Made by a program: the position numbers and the translations under genes. The notes under the pieces are model-generated. The model was not told the DNA's origin. It was given only the letters and a program-made list of their open reading frames with translations, and searched no databases. Positions 39,653 to 49,658 of a stretch of DNA of 64,000 nt are shown here, in pieces; the stretch's first letter is position 1, and every line of letters starts with the position of its first letter. This DNA comes from Rhizobium sp. 007 (lineage in GTDB: Bacteria; Pseudomonadota; Alphaproteobacteria; Rhizobiales; Rhizobiaceae), in the NCBI RefSeq assembly GCF_015353075.1, contig NZ_CP064187.1, positions 3,616,501-3,680,500 on the forward strand, read 5' to 3'.

Positions 39653-40582
39653 ATGCAAACAAAACCTTTCCGGATCGGAACGCGGGGCAGCCCGCTGGCC
39701 CTTGCTCAGGCTCACGAAGCGCGCGATCGGCTGATGGCGGCGCACGGAATGCCGGAGGAAATGTTCGAGATCGTTGTGCTGACCACGAAAGGTGACCGCA
39801 TTACCGACCGTGCGCTTGCCGAGATCGGCGGCAAGGGTCTTTTCACCCAGGAACTGGAAGAAAAGCTTGCAAGCGGCGACCTCGATTTGGCCGTCCATTC
39901 CGCAAAGGACATGCCAACGGTGTTGCCGGAAGGGCTTCATCTCTCGGCCTATCTGCCGCGCGAAGACATCCGCGATGCGGTAATCGGCCGCACGGCGCCA
40001 AAACTGATCGAGCTGCCGCATGGCGCAACGGTCGGGTCGGCATCGCTGCGCCGACAGGCTCTGATCCGCCGCATGCGGCCGGATATCAAAGTGATAACCT
40101 TCCGGGGCGCTGTGGAAACCCGCCTGCGCAAGCTGGATGAAGGCCAGGTCGATGCGACGCTGTTGGCGCTCGCAGGCCTGAAGCGTCTTGGCAAGGTCGA
40201 CGTGATTACCGACATCCTCGATCCCGACACCTTCCCGCCGGCTCCCGCGCAAGGCGCGATCTGCATCGAAAGCCGTATTGGCGATCAGCGCACCGATGAT
40301 CTGCTGGCCGCCATCAACGACCCGGCGACCCACGACGCCGTCTCGTGTGAGCGCGCTTTCCTTGCGGCGCTCGACGGCTCCTGCCGCACGCCGATCGGCG
40401 GATATGCGATTTGCGAAGGCGATCGGATCAAGTTCTTTGGCCTGATCATCACGCCGGATGGTCGCAACCAGCACTCGGTCACCATCGATGGCAATCGGCG
40501 CGATGCCGCAGCGCTCGGCACGCGCGCCGGACAAGACATCCGCGCCCGTGCTGGCAGCAGCTTCTTCGACGACTGGAGCTGA
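39653..40582 (+). CDS. hemC: Porphobilinogen deaminase (hydroxymethylbilane synthase)
   Basis: 309 aa. Substrate-binding arginines in G-T-R-G-S-P-L-A near residue 8, catalytic Asp region H-S-A-K-D-M-P near 83, and the dipyrromethane-cofactor cysteine in L-D-G-S-C-R-T-P near 243. It joins four porphobilinogen units in haem and corrin synthesis. First gene of a six-gene plus-strand cluster hemC-hemD-mic60-hemY-terB-amidotransferase. Confidence 0.97.
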   Translation: MQTKPFRIGTRGSPLALAQAHEARDRLMAAHGMPEEMFEIVVLTTKGDRITDRALAEIGGKGLFTQELEEKLASGDLDLAVHSAKDMPTVLPEGLHLSAYLPREDIRDAVIGRTAPKLIELPHGATVGSASLRRQALIRRMRPDIKVITFRGAVETRLRKLDEGQVDATLLALAGLKRLGKVDVITDILDPDTFPPAPAQGAICIESRIGDQRTDDLLAAINDPATHDAVSCERAFLAALDGSCRTPIGGYAICEGDRIKFFGLIITPDGRNQHSVTIDGNRRDAAALGTRAGQDIRARAGSSFFDDWS

Positions 40583-40588
40583 CGCCCG

Positions 40589-41293
40589 ATGCGTGTGCTC
40601 GTCACCCGGCCGCTGCGTTCGGGGGAGCGAACCGCCAAAAGGTTGCGCGACAAGGGGCATGAGCCCGTATTGCTGCCGCTTTCGCAGCCCCTGCATGATG
40701 GCAAGACCGCTATGGATGCGCTGGCAAGGACCCACGGTCCTATCGCCATCACAAGCGCGGAAGCTGTCCGTGCGCTCTCGTCGTCAGGAACAGACGTCAA
40801 GCCTTATCGCCGCCGGCCGGTGTTCGCTGTTGGCGAAGCGAGCGCAAACGAAGCCAAAGCGGTGGGATTTGCTTCGGTCTTAGCCTCGGCGGGCGATGGC
40901 GCGCGACTGGCGGAGTTGATCGCGGAGCAGACGCGGGAATCTGTCACCTATCTCGCCGGTTCGCCGCGCGCCGAGACGTTCGAGCGCACCGCGCACGCGC
41001 TGGGACTGAAGGTCGATGTCGTCGAGTGTTATCGGATGCATCCGGCAGAACCTGATCCGGTGGCCCTGCGAGAAGCATTGACCCCGCCGCCGGAGGCCAT
41101 ACTCCTTTATTCCCGCCAGACCGCAGAGCGTTTTTTCCGTCTCGCCGAGGTCCAATCGGAACCCGCCTGGCTCAATCAGGCCATCATCCTTTGCCTCAGC
41201 ACATCCGTTGCCGCGGCAGTCCCGGCTTCACTCGGCAGAAATCTTCGCATCGCAGCATTGCCGGATGAGGGAAGCCTTCTGTCGCTTCTTTGA
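40589..41293 (+). CDS. hemD: Uroporphyrinogen-III synthase
   Basis: 234 aa HemD-fold protein: start [17 protein letters not shown] near residue 54, Y-L-A-G-S-P-R-A-E near 120, and the conserved V-E-C-Y-R near 140. HemD is poorly conserved in sequence, so the assignment rests on these motifs plus its place six nt after hemC. It cyclises hydroxymethylbilane. Confidence 0.92.
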   Translation: MRVLVTRPLRSGERTAKRLRDKGHEPVLLPLSQPLHDGKTAMDALARTHGPIAITSAEAVRALSSSGTDVKPYRRRPVFAVGEASANEAKAVGFASVLASAGDGARLAELIAEQTRESVTYLAGSPRAETFERTAHALGLKVDVVECYRMHPAEPDPVALREALTPPPEAILLYSRQTAERFFRLAEVQSEPAWLNQAIILCLSTSVAAAVPASLGRNLRIAALPDEGSLLSLL

Positions 41294-41382
41294 AGGCCTT
41301 ACGCGCCCAAATTTGATCTAACCTCTTTCCATAACTGGCATCACTGACTAGTTTCGTTGCAATGCAGGAAAATGAGGTACGC

Positions 41383-42636
41383 ATGGTATCGGGAAATCCG
41401 CCACGTCATTCGAAAAACGCCGACGAGCCGGTCACGATCGATTTGGAAGCGCAGGAAATTGCGGCAGCAGCCGATACCGAGAAGAAATCCGAAGAAAACG
41501 CCGCTGACGCCGGCACTCCCGACGCAGACAATGTGACAGCCGGCCCAGAGGCATCCGTCGATCCGGAAAAAGAACCATCGGCTGAGGAGACGGCCGAGCA
41601 CGCCGCTACCTCCGAGGAGCCCCGTCAGCCGGAAATGGCAACGGACCCCGAGCCGCTCCGGCAAAAGCCACGCGGCGCAACGACGTCGGGTCTGATCGCC
41701 GCCGGTATTTTCGGCGGCCTCGTTGCCCTTTTGGGTGCTGGCGTGATCCAATATGCCGGCTACCTTCCGACGTCTTCCGCACCTCAGACCGCGCTGGATG
41801 AAACGGCCAGCCTTTCGGCTGAAATCGACGGCCTCAAGCAATCGATCGCGAACCTCGCCGCAGCGCCGAACACCAGCGACGATGTGCTCGACAAGCGTGT
41901 CGCTGCTCTAGAGACGGCGGCAAAGACGCCTGCCGCGACGGGGCCAGTAGACACCCCGGAGATCGAGGCGCTGAACCAAAAGGTCGCGGATTTGGCCACT
42001 CAGCTGGAACAGTTGCGCACATCTCTCTCTCAAACCTCCGAAGAGCGGGCGTCGAGCGGCGCCGACATTATCAAGCGGCTGGAGGAAGCAGAGAAGAAGC
42101 TCAACGAACCACGCCAGGATGTAGCCGTTGCGCAGGCGATCGCCGCTGCGGCCCTCAAGGCAGCGATCGACCGCGGCGGACCTTTCATGGCCGAGCTCGA
42201 TACTTTCGCCGGCGTTTCGCCGGACGACCCCGCCGTCGCCGACCTCCGTAATTTCGCCGAAACCGGCGTGCCCTCGCGCGCCGAACTGATCCGCCAGGTT
42301 CCCGACGTCGCGACCGCCATCATTCAATCCGTCAACCAAGCGGATCCGAACCAGAGCTGGTCGGACCGGCTGATGGCGAGTGCCAAGTCGCTCGTCACCG
42401 TGCGCCCTGTCGGCAACATCGAGGGCGAAAGTGTCGAGGCCATTGCGGCGCGTATGGAAGACAAGGTGAAGAACGGCGACCTGCCGGGCGCTGCCAACGA
42501 ATGGAACGGCTTGCCCTCGAACGCAAAGCAGGCTTCCGCCGCCTTCAAACAATCATTGGAAGCCCGCATCCGCGTCGAGGAACTGGTGGGTGGTGCGCTC
42601 TCCAAGGCCATTTCTGGCGCCGGCAAGGAGGGTTGA
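41383..42636 (+). CDS. Mitofilin/Mic60-like inner membrane protein
   Basis: 417 aa from ATG 41383, which has a better placed GAGG than ATG 41362. An acidic, disordered N-terminal tail (about residues 1-95) leads to a single membrane helix (about 100-120, G-L-I-A-A-G-I-F-G-G-L-V-A-L-L-G-A), then a coiled coil (about 140-245) and a C-terminal mitofilin-like domain. This matches alphaproteobacterial homologues of mitochondrial Mic60, known to lie in the haem synthesis cluster between hemD and hemY. It probably shapes intracytoplasmic membrane or contacts the outer membrane. Confidence 0.82.
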   Translation: MVSGNPPRHSKNADEPVTIDLEAQEIAAAADTEKKSEENAADAGTPDADNVTAGPEASVDPEKEPSAEETAEHAATSEEPRQPEMATDPEPLRQKPRGATTSGLIAAGIFGGLVALLGAGVIQYAGYLPTSSAPQTALDETASLSAEIDGLKQSIANLAAAPNTSDDVLDKRVAALETAAKTPAATGPVDTPEIEALNQKVADLATQLEQLRTSLSQTSEERASSGADIIKRLEEAEKKLNEPRQDVAVAQAIAAAALKAAIDRGGPFMAELDTFAGVSPDDPAVADLRNFAETGVPSRAELIRQVPDVATAIIQSVNQADPNQSWSDRLMASAKSLVTVRPVGNIEGESVEAIAARMEDKVKNGDLPGAANEWNGLPSNAKQASAAFKQSLEARIRVEELVGGALSKAISGAGKEG

Positions 42637-42639
42637 TCG

Positions 42640-44250
42640 ATGATCCGCCTCGTCGTCTTCGTCATCCTCGTCGTCGTTCTCGGCTACGGCTTCTCCTGGC
42701 TTGCCGATCGCCCCGGCGATCTCTCGCTGGTGTGGGAAGGCCGGCTTTATCAGGCAAAGCTGATCGTCGCGGCAAGCGGCCTTATCGCACTGATTGCTGT
42801 TGTCATGATCGCCTGGTGGCTGGCCCGCACGGTCTGGACGTCGCCCCATTCCGTGACCCGCTATTTTCGCGCCCGCAAGCGTGATCGCGGCTATCAGTCC
42901 CTCTCGACCGGCCTTATCGCCGCCGGCGCCGGCAATGCCCTGCTTGCCCGCAAGATGGCAGCCCGGTCCCGCGGCCTCATCCGCGCTGATCAGGAGCCGC
43001 TGATCAACCTGCTCGAAGCACAGGCGGCCTTGATCGAGGGCCGGCATGACGAAGCCCGTGCCAAGTTCGAAGCGATGGCCAACGATCCGGAAACGCGTGA
43101 ACTCGGCCTTCGCGGGCTCTATCTCGAGGCCAAGCGCCTCGGCGCCAACGAGGCCGCACGCCAATATGCCGAAAAGGCAGCCGACAACGCGCCCTATCTG
43201 CCCTGGGCAGCACAGGCGACGCTCGAATACCGCAGCCAGGCCGGCCGCTGGGACGACGCCATCCTGCTTCTTGAGCAACAGAAGGCCGCGCGTGTCGTCG
43301 AAAAGCAGGATGCGGAACGCTTGCGCGGTGTTCTGCTGACGGCTCGCGCCGGTGACAAGCTCGAAGGCGATCCGGCCGGTGCGCGCGACGACGCGATGCA
43401 TGCGCTGAAGCTCATTGCCGATTTCGAACCGGCCGCGATCATTGCCGCCAAGGCGCTTTTCCGTGAGGACAAGCTGCGCAAGGCCGCCTCGATCCTCGAG
43501 CAGGCCTGGAAGGCAGGGCCACACCCCGAGATCGGCCGCACCTATGTGCTTGCCCGAAGCGGCGATTCCACCGTCGATCGCCTGAAGCGAGCCGAACGGC
43601 TGGAAGCCCTGCGCCCCAACAACGTCGAATCCCTGCTCGTGGTCGCACAGGCGGCTCTCGATGCGCAGGATTTCGCCAAGGCCCGGGCCAAGGCCGAAGC
43701 GGCAGCGCGCATGCAGCCGCGTGAAGCGGCCTTCCTGCTGCTTGCTGATATCGAGGAAGCCGAGAGTGGCGACCAAGGCCGTGTACGTCACTGGCTGGCG
43801 CAGGCGCTGAAGGCGCCGCGCGATCCGGCCTGGGTGGCCGACGGCTTCGTTTCCGACAAATGGCTTCCCGTCTCACCCGTCACCGGCCGTCTCGACGCCT
43901 TCGAATGGAAGGCGCCCTTCGGTCAGCTTGAAGGACCGATCGAGGACGGCTCCGCCGTCTCGATCGATACCGCGCTGAAGACCTTGCCGCCCGTTCGCGA
44001 GTCACGGCCAGAAAGCCCGGCCAACGATCACCGCATCATTGAACTGGAGCGCGCCGCGACGATTGCAGAGGCTGCTCGGCCGGCTCCTGCTGCCGCACCG
44101 AAGCCTGGCTTGCCCGCGACGGCCTCCAAACAGCCAGAGCCGGTTACCGCACAGCCAGAGCCGAAACCCTTTTATGGAATGCCGGACGACCCTGGCGTTC
44201 GCAACATGAAGGCGGAACCGGAACCCAAGACACGACTCCGCCTTTTCTGA
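42640..44250 (+). CDS. hemY: HemY-like membrane protein with TPR repeats
   Basis: 536 aa. Two N-terminal membrane helices (about residues 3-20 and 42-64) carry the HemY_N signature (G-D-L-S-L-V-W, W-W-L-A-R-T-V-W). They are followed by helical TPR-like repeats to about residue 400 and a Pro/Ala-rich C-terminal tail. HemY proteins accompany late haem synthesis but have no known enzyme activity. It starts 3 nt after the mitofilin-like gene stop. Confidence 0.9.
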   Translation: MIRLVVFVILVVVLGYGFSWLADRPGDLSLVWEGRLYQAKLIVAASGLIALIAVVMIAWWLARTVWTSPHSVTRYFRARKRDRGYQSLSTGLIAAGAGNALLARKMAARSRGLIRADQEPLINLLEAQAALIEGRHDEARAKFEAMANDPETRELGLRGLYLEAKRLGANEAARQYAEKAADNAPYLPWAAQATLEYRSQAGRWDDAILLLEQQKAARVVEKQDAERLRGVLLTARAGDKLEGDPAGARDDAMHALKLIADFEPAAIIAAKALFREDKLRKAASILEQAWKAGPHPEIGRTYVLARSGDSTVDRLKRAERLEALRPNNVESLLVVAQAALDAQDFAKARAKAEAAARMQPREAAFLLLADIEEAESGDQGRVRHWLAQALKAPRDPAWVADGFVSDKWLPVSPVTGRLDAFEWKAPFGQLEGPIEDGSAVSIDTALKTLPPVRESRPESPANDHRIIELERAATIAEAARPAPAAAPKPGLPATASKQPEPVTAQPEPKPFYGMPDDPGVRNMKAEPEPKTRLRLF

Positions 44251-44267
44251 AATGGAATGAAATCCGC

Positions 44268-44753
44268 ATGTTCGAACGTTTTCAGGCATTCTTCCAAAAT
44301 CTCACTGCAAACAACCCCAAGAAGGGTTTTAGTCCGGACGATCCCCGCATTGCCGTTGCCGCTCTCTGCATGCAAGTGATGGAAGCAGATGGTAAGATCA
44401 AGGACAGCGAAAAGAAGCGGCTCCGCAAGCTGCTCAAGGAGCAATACGGCCTTGACGGAAAGCCGCTGGAGGCAGTGATTGCGGCTGGCCAGGAAGCGGA
44501 GAGCAGTGCCGTCGACTATTACCGCTTCACCTCCGACCTGAAACGCCATCTCGATACCGAGCAGCGTCTGGAACTCATCGGCATTCTCTGGGACATCGTC
44601 TATGCCGACGGCGAACGCAGCGAGATGGAGGACCACGTCATTTGGCGGATCGCCGATCTCTTGGGTGTTTCCTCCCGCGAGCGCATCCAGAAACGTCAGG
44701 AGGCAGCCGCACGCGTGACCGATACGGTGGTGGTGCAAGACGATGCCGATTGA
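44268..44753 (+). CDS. TerB-family protein
   Basis: 161 aa all-helical protein of the TerB/DjlA-N type: A-V-A-A-L-C-M-Q-V-M-E-A-D-G-K-I near residue 30 and I-V-Y-A-D-G-E-R-S-E-M-E near 112. The paired acidic loops (E-A-D-G, Y-A-D-G-E) are the metal-binding-like motif of the family. No tellurite-resistance genes are nearby, so the role is unknown. It overlaps the next gene by 11 nt, indicating an operon. Confidence 0.87.
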   Translation: MFERFQAFFQNLTANNPKKGFSPDDPRIAVAALCMQVMEADGKIKDSEKKRLRKLLKEQYGLDGKPLEAVIAAGQEAESSAVDYYRFTSDLKRHLDTEQRLELIGILWDIVYADGERSEMEDHVIWRIADLLGVSSRERIQKRQEAAARVTDTVVVQDDAD

Positions 44754-45501
44754 CCGTCCCATCAAACGTGACAAGCGCCCCATACTGATCATCCTGCACC
44801 AGGAACGCTCCAGCCCCGGCCGCGTCGGCCAGCTCCTGGCCGACAAGGGCTATAACCTCGACATCCGCCGCCCGGTTCTGGGCGATAAGCTGCCCACTAC
44901 GCTGGAGAACCATGCCGGTTCGGTCGTCTTCGGCGGACCGATGAGTGCAAACGATCCAGACGAATTCATAAAGAGCGAGATCAACTGGCTGGACATTCCA
45001 CTCAAGGAAAACCGCCCGTTCCTCGGCATCTGCCTTGGAGCGCAGATGCTGGTGCGCCATCTTGGCGGCAAGGTGCAGTCGAATGCCGACGGCTCGACCG
45101 AAATCGGCTGGTATCCCCTCCGCCCGACCGAAAAGGGCCGGCTGCTGATGCACTGGCCGAAGATGGTCTACCATTTCCATCGCGAGGGCTTCGATCTGCC
45201 GCACGGCGCCCATTTGCTTGCGGAAGGCGATACCTATCCCAACCAGGCCTTTCGCTACAACGGCAACGCCTGGGCACTGCAATTCCACGCAGAGCTCACC
45301 CGCGTGATGATGCATCGCTGGGTCGTCCACGGCGCCCACCGCTTCATTCTGCCGAACGCGCAGCAGGGACGGGAACATCTGGAGGGCCGCATGCTCTTCG
45401 ATGCACCGCTCAAGGCGTGGCTGACCGAATTTCTCGATATCGTCTTTGAAGGCAAGACGGCAAAGGCCGTGCCGGGCTCTATAGCTGCGCTGTCTGCATA
45501 G
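44743..45501 (+). CDS. Class I glutamine amidotransferase-like protein
   Basis: 252 aa. The nucleophile elbow G-I-C-L-G-A-Q-M-L puts the catalytic Cys at about residue 97, and the His is in L-Q-F-H-A-E near residue 184, as in GuaA-like stand-alone amidotransferases. The following Glu is in H-A-E. It may release ammonia from glutamine or act on gamma-glutamyl compounds. No synthetase domain or partner is present. Last gene of the hem cluster. Confidence 0.88.
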   Translation: MPIDRPIKRDKRPILIILHQERSSPGRVGQLLADKGYNLDIRRPVLGDKLPTTLENHAGSVVFGGPMSANDPDEFIKSEINWLDIPLKENRPFLGICLGAQMLVRHLGGKVQSNADGSTEIGWYPLRPTEKGRLLMHWPKMVYHFHREGFDLPHGAHLLAEGDTYPNQAFRYNGNAWALQFHAELTRVMMHRWVVHGAHRFILPNAQQGREHLEGRMLFDAPLKAWLTEFLDIVFEGKTAKAVPGSIAALSA

Positions 45502-45690
45502 GCGCGCAGCAATCCACTTGAGACCAAGCGCTGCTGCTTCCCCATTGCGCTGCTCGTTATCTGCTGCGAAAAAGCCGGACGCATGAACGGGCGGGTTCGC
45601 CAAGCATGATTCGCCGCGGGTTTTCACGCGGCACTTGCCCGTTTAGCCGCCAATGGATACATGTCTGTCAGCAACGAACTGGAGACCAAG

Positions 45691-45981
45691 ATGATTGCCC
45701 TCTTTCAAACCATTGATTTGGCTTTGAATCTTTATACTTGGGTGCTGATTGCGAGTGCCATTTTCTCCTGGCTTTACGCCTTCAACGTCATCAATTCCTC
45801 GAACCAGTTCGTCAATTCGGTCGGCATGTTCCTCTATAATGTCACCGAGCCGCTGCTGCGGCCGATTCGCCGGCTGCTGCCGAATCTCGGCGGCATCGAC
45901 ATTTCGCCGATCATTCTGCTGCTGATTATCTTCTTCCTGCGCTCCCTGATGTGGAACACCATTTTCCCGCTGGTGGCGTGA
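45691..45981 (+). CDS. YggT-family membrane protein
   Basis: 96 aa from ATG 45691 (GGAG upstream); an in-frame ATG at 45661 would add ten polar residues. Two hydrophobic segments flank the YggT signature [11 protein letters not shown] near residue 53. It is coupled to the DUF167 gene by overlapping stop and start, a pairing common in proteobacteria. Possible role in osmotic tolerance or membrane organisation. Confidence 0.9.
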   Translation: MIALFQTIDLALNLYTWVLIASAIFSWLYAFNVINSSNQFVNSVGMFLYNVTEPLLRPIRRLLPNLGGIDISPIILLLIIFFLRSLMWNTIFPLVA

Positions 45982-46292
45982 ACTCCGCCTGGAAGATATT
46001 CGATAATCATATACGCCTCGCCGTTCGGTTGACCCCGAATGGCGGGCGCGACGCGATCGATGGTATCGAGGCCGATGCCGAAGGCGAGTGCCACATTAAG
46101 ATCCGTGTCGCAGCGATTCCTGAGAAGGGAAAAGCCAACCAGGCGCTGATTGCGCTTCTGTCCAAAGCGCTCGGCATTCCGAAATCCTCGATACAATTGA
46201 TGTCAGGCGATACATCGCGCAAAAAAGTCCTCCGGATCGATGGCGGTCCGGAGGACTTGATGGAAAGGCTCGAAAAGCTTCTGAAGCTATAG
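45978..46292 (+). CDS. DUF167 (YggU-family) protein
   Basis: 104 aa from GTG 45978, which overlaps the TGA of yggT. Motifs [10 protein letters not shown] near residue 16, P-E-K-G-K-A-N near 49, and S-G-D-T-S-R-K-K near 78 define DUF167. The function is unknown. It converges on ppa with only 4 nt between stops. Confidence 0.92.
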   Translation: MNSAWKIFDNHIRLAVRLTPNGGRDAIDGIEADAEGECHIKIRVAAIPEKGKANQALIALLSKALGIPKSSIQLMSGDTSRKKVLRIDGGPEDLMERLEKLLKL

Positions 46293-46296
46293 CGGC

Positions 46297-46830
46297 TTAC
46301 GTCGCCTTCTTGGCGCGCTCAACGGCTTCGAGGATCAGCTGCCCGGCTTCCTTCGAATCGCCCCAGCCGAAAATCTTCACCCACTTGCCGGGCTCCAGGT
46401 CCTTGTAGTGCTCGAAGAAGTGTTCGATCTGCTTCAAGGTAATCTCAGGAAGGTCGGTGTAGTCCCTCACCTTCTCGTAGCGCAGCGTAAGTGCCGGCGA
46501 CGGGACGGCGATGATCTTCTCGTCCTTGCCCGAATTGTCTTCCATCTTCAAAACACCGATCGGGCGGACATTGATGACGCAGCCCGGAACCAGCGGACGC
46601 GTGCTGGCGATTAGGACATCGATCGGATCGCCGTCTTCCGAAAGCGTATGCGGCACGAAGCCGTAGTTGCCCGGATAGGTCATCGGCGTGTAGAGGAAGC
46701 GGTCGACGACCAGCGTGCCGGCTTCCTTGTCCATTTCATACTTGATGGGGTGACCGCCGACCGGAACTTCAACGATGACGTTGACATCTTCCGGAGGATT
46801 CTTGCCGATGGAAATGGCGTCGATGCGCAT
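46297..46830 (-). CDS. ppa: Inorganic pyrophosphatase (family I)
   Basis: 177 aa from ATG 46830; the longer reading adds a leader without similarity. Family signature D-G-D-P-I-D-V-L near residue 66 with catalytic aspartates, K-Y-E-M-D-K near 30 and D-Y-T-D-L-P near 124. It hydrolyses pyrophosphate and pulls biosynthetic reactions forward. Confidence 0.97.
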   Translation of the reverse strand: MRIDAISIGKNPPEDVNVIVEVPVGGHPIKYEMDKEAGTLVVDRFLYTPMTYPGNYGFVPHTLSEDGDPIDVLIASTRPLVPGCVINVRPIGVLKMEDNSGKDEKIIAVPSPALTLRYEKVRDYTDLPEITLKQIEHFFEHYKDLEPGKWVKIFGWGDSKEAGQLILEAVERAKKAT

Positions 46831-47008
46831 ACGAAAACTCCCACGAGGTGAATTGTTCGCAGCCAAATAGTCCGTTTCATCCCGCAACGCAACATTGCGT
46901 GTTCGGGATGTTCAAGATTCATCTGCAATATCGAGGAGCAGGGCGCCCATTTTCAGCAGGCGCTTCAAAGCGGTGCAGCGCTGTTTCAAAAGACGCAGGC
47001 TGGGCTTT

Positions 47009-47515
47009 TCAGTTCCAAATGAAGCCGATTTTCTTCAGCTGCCTGTGGTCGAAGCTTTCCATGCCTTCGCAGAAGTCAACGCCGCCATGGCCACGATAGA
47101 ACTGGCTGGCATTTTCGTTTTCCTCCAGGCACCAGACCACCAGTCCCTTGCAGCCGAGTGATTTCAGGAGTCGCCGAGCCTCGCCGAACAGCATGCGCCC
47201 AAGACCAATGCCCTGGTACTCCGGACGAAGATAGAGCTCGTAGATCTCGCCTTCCTGCGGCAGCGCTCGGGCCCGATTGAGGCCAAGTGTGGCATAACCT
47301 GCGACCGTGCCGGCAACATCGAGAACGAGGAGGGTTGCCGGGCCGCGCGTCGCCTTGCGCCACCAGTTCTCTCCCCGGCGTTCGATCATCTGCGTCAGAG
47401 CGCGATGCGGAATGATCCCGGCATAAGTGTGCTGCCAGGCGAGGCGATGCACCTCGGAAATGGCTTGGGCATCATGCGGTTCTGCCCGCCGGACATCGAT
47501 CGACAACGTCTTCAT
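47009..47515 (-). CDS. GNAT-family N-acetyltransferase
   Basis: 168 aa. GNAT motif A, the acetyl-CoA loop, reads L-R-P-E-Y-Q-G-I-G-L-G-R near residue 97, followed by C-L-E-E-N-E-N-A-S-Q-F-Y-R near 128. The N-terminus V-R-R-A-E-P-H-D-A is typical of RimI-like acetyltransferases. The substrate is unknown. The gene is preceded by a CtrA-type box at 47613-47627, about 98 nt before its ATG. Confidence 0.9.
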   Translation of the reverse strand: MKTLSIDVRRAEPHDAQAISEVHRLAWQHTYAGIIPHRALTQMIERRGENWWRKATRGPATLLVLDVAGTVAGYATLGLNRARALPQEGEIYELYLRPEYQGIGLGRMLFGEARRLLKSLGCKGLVVWCLEENENASQFYRGHGGVDFCEGMESFDHRQLKKIGFIWN

Positions 47516-47612
47516 AACGCTTACTCTGGTCTTCCAGCAGGCAATTAACCATACGCGATGATGCGTTTCGGCCGTTTGCCCACAGACTTAACATGTGGAC
47601 GATAAGCAAAAT

Positions 47613-47627
47613 TTAACGCTTTTTTAA
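47613..47627. promoter_or_regulatory. CtrA-type box TTAA-N7-TTAA
   Basis: TTAACGCTTTTTTAA is an exact match to the CtrA pattern, in the AT-rich region upstream of the GNAT gene and downstream of typA. The T-run in the spacer makes a chance match somewhat more likely here than at the other two sites. Confidence 0.45.
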
Positions 47628-47667
47628 CGATTGTCACAAGACGGAATCAGCGCGCCGCACAACAAAA

Positions 47668-47690
47668 AACCCCGGCACCAGGCCGGGGTT
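47668..47690 (-). terminator. Terminator after typA
   Basis: A perfect 9-bp stem AACCCCGGC / GCCGGGGTT with a 5-nt loop, followed on the minus strand by TTTTTG. It lies 25 nt past the typA stop. Confidence 0.9.
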
Positions 47691-47714
47691 CGAAATGTCA
47701 GCAATTAGAATCGC

Positions 47715-49535
47715 TTAGGCGTAGCGTGCCTTTTCGAAACGCTTACGCTCGTTCGGGTCGAGATACATCTTGCGCAGACGGATCGACTTCGGCGTCACTT
47801 CGACCAGCTCGTCATCCTGGATCCAGGACAGCGCGCGGTCGAGCGTCATGCGGATCGGCGGCGTGAGCTTGACGGCTTCGTCCTTGCCGGCGGCGCGGAT
47901 GTTCGTCAGCTTCTTGCCCTTCAGCACGTTCACTTCGAGGTCGTTGTCTCTGCTGTGAATGCCGATGATCATGCCGGCATAGACCTTTTCGCCGGCGTCG
48001 ATGATCATCGGACCGCGGTCTTCCAGATTGAAGAGAGCATAGGCCACAGCTTCGCCGGAGTCGTTGGCAAGCAACACGCCGTTGACGCGGCCGCCGATCT
48101 CACCCTTGTACGGCTGATAGTCGTGGAAGAGGCGGTTCATCACGGCCGTGCCGCGCGTATCGGTGAGCAATTCTGACTGGTAGCCGATCAGGCCGCGGGT
48201 CGGTGCGAAGAAGACAAGACGGACGCGGTTGCCGCCCGACGGACGCAGCTCGACCATTTCGGCCTTGCGCTCCGACATCTTCTGCACCACGACGCCCGAA
48301 TGCTCTTCATCGACGTCGATGACGACTTCTTCGATCGGCTCGAGCATCTCGCCCGTTGCTTCGTCCTTGTGCATGACGACGCGCGGACGCGAAACGGCCA
48401 GCTCGAAGCCTTCGCGGCGCATTGTCTCGATCAGAACCGCAAGCTGCAATTCGCCGCGGCCGGATACGAAGAACGAATCCTTTTCGGAGGATTCTTCGAT
48501 CTTCAGCGCAACGTTGCCTTCAGCTTCCTTGAACAGACGGTCACGGATGACGCGCGAGGTGACCTTGTCGCCTTCTGTGCCGGCATAGGGGCTATCGTTG
48601 ACGATGAAGGACATGGTGACCGTCGGCGGATCGATCGGCTGGGCCTGCAGCGGCTCGGTGATCGACGGGTCGCAGAAAGTATCGGCAACCGTGCCCTTAG
48701 AGAGGCCGGCGATCGCGATGATATCGCCTGCATGCGCCTCTTCGATCGGCTGACGCTCGATACCGCGGAAAGCGAGGATCTTGGAGATGCGGCCGGTCTC
48801 GATCGTCTTGCCGTCGGCATGCAGAACCTTGACCGGCTGGTTCGGCTTGATCGAACCGGAATTGATGCGGCCGGTGATGATACGGCCGAGGAAGGGGTTG
48901 GCTTCGAGGATCGTGCCGATCATCGTGAACGGACCTTCGTGAACGGTCGGCTCCGGAACATGCTCGAGCACGAGGTCGAGAAGCGGTGCGAGGCCCTGAT
49001 CCTTCGGACCTTCCGGGTTGACGTTCATCCAGCCGTCACGGCCAGAACCGTAAAGGATCGGGAAGTCGAGCTGTTCGTCGGTCGCGTCGAGGTTTGCAAA
49101 CAGGTCGAAGACTTCGTTGATCACTTCCTCGTGGCGGCCATCCGGACGGTCGATCTTGTTGATCGCGACGATGGGACGAAGACCGACCTTCAGCGCCTTG
49201 CCGACAACGAACTTCGTCTGCGGCATCGGACCTTCCGAAGCATCGACCAGCACGATCGCGCCGTCCACCATCGAGAGAATGCGCTCAACTTCGCCGCCGA
49301 AATCGGCGTGGCCCGGGGTGTCGACGATGTTGATGCGGACACCCTTCCACTCGACCGAGGTCGCCTTGGCGAGAATGGTGATGCCGCGCTCCTTTTCAAG
49401 GTCGTTCGAATCCATCACGCGTTCTGCAACGCGCTGGTTCTCACGAAACGAGCCGGACTGTTTCAGGAGCTCGTCCACCAGGGTCGTTTTGCCATGGTCA
49501 ACGTGAGCGATAATCGCGATGTTGCGAAGTGCCAT
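47715..49535 (-). CDS. typA: Translational GTPase TypA/BipA
   Basis: 606 aa from ATG 49535; the reading opened by a TTG at 49544 is only three residues longer. G1 A-H-V-D-H-G-K-T-T near residue 9, G3 D-T-P-G-H-A-D-F near 70, G4 N-K-I-D near 125. Domain II and the BipA-specific C-terminal domain follow (G-L-I-G-Y-Q-S-E near 417). It binds ribosomes and assists 50S assembly and stress adaptation. Confidence 0.97.
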   Translation of the reverse strand: MALRNIAIIAHVDHGKTTLVDELLKQSGSFRENQRVAERVMDSNDLEKERGITILAKATSVEWKGVRINIVDTPGHADFGGEVERILSMVDGAIVLVDASEGPMPQTKFVVGKALKVGLRPIVAINKIDRPDGRHEEVINEVFDLFANLDATDEQLDFPILYGSGRDGWMNVNPEGPKDQGLAPLLDLVLEHVPEPTVHEGPFTMIGTILEANPFLGRIITGRINSGSIKPNQPVKVLHADGKTIETGRISKILAFRGIERQPIEEAHAGDIIAIAGLSKGTVADTFCDPSITEPLQAQPIDPPTVTMSFIVNDSPYAGTEGDKVTSRVIRDRLFKEAEGNVALKIEESSEKDSFFVSGRGELQLAVLIETMRREGFELAVSRPRVVMHKDEATGEMLEPIEEVVIDVDEEHSGVVVQKMSERKAEMVELRPSGGNRVRLVFFAPTRGLIGYQSELLTDTRGTAVMNRLFHDYQPYKGEIGGRVNGVLLANDSGEAVAYALFNLEDRGPMIIDAGEKVYAGMIIGIHSRDNDLEVNVLKGKKLTNIRAAGKDEAVKLTPPIRMTLDRALSWIQDDELVEVTPKSIRLRKMYLDPNERKRFEKARYA

Positions 49536-49658
49536 ATGTTTCAAATCTCTGAGGCTGAGGCGCTACGTTCAAGGGAAAGCGCCAATTACGTTTGGCGGGC
49601 TCATACAGTGTTTTTCGCGTTTGCGAAAGGGGGGAGGGGCGATAGCGGCCATGTGGGC

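Noticed and set aside
39581..40735. In-frame upstream extension of tsaD by 385 codons
   Set aside because: It runs antisense through hemC and lacks similarity; TsaD homology begins at ATG 39580.
44268..44753. TerB-like gene as part of a tellurite-resistance or phage-defence locus
   Set aside because: No other ter genes are present; it is embedded in a haem-biosynthesis gene cluster.
45613..45632. Short GCCGCG/CGCGGC dyad upstream of yggT
   Set aside because: Only 6 bp with no T-run; it could arise by chance in GC-rich DNA.
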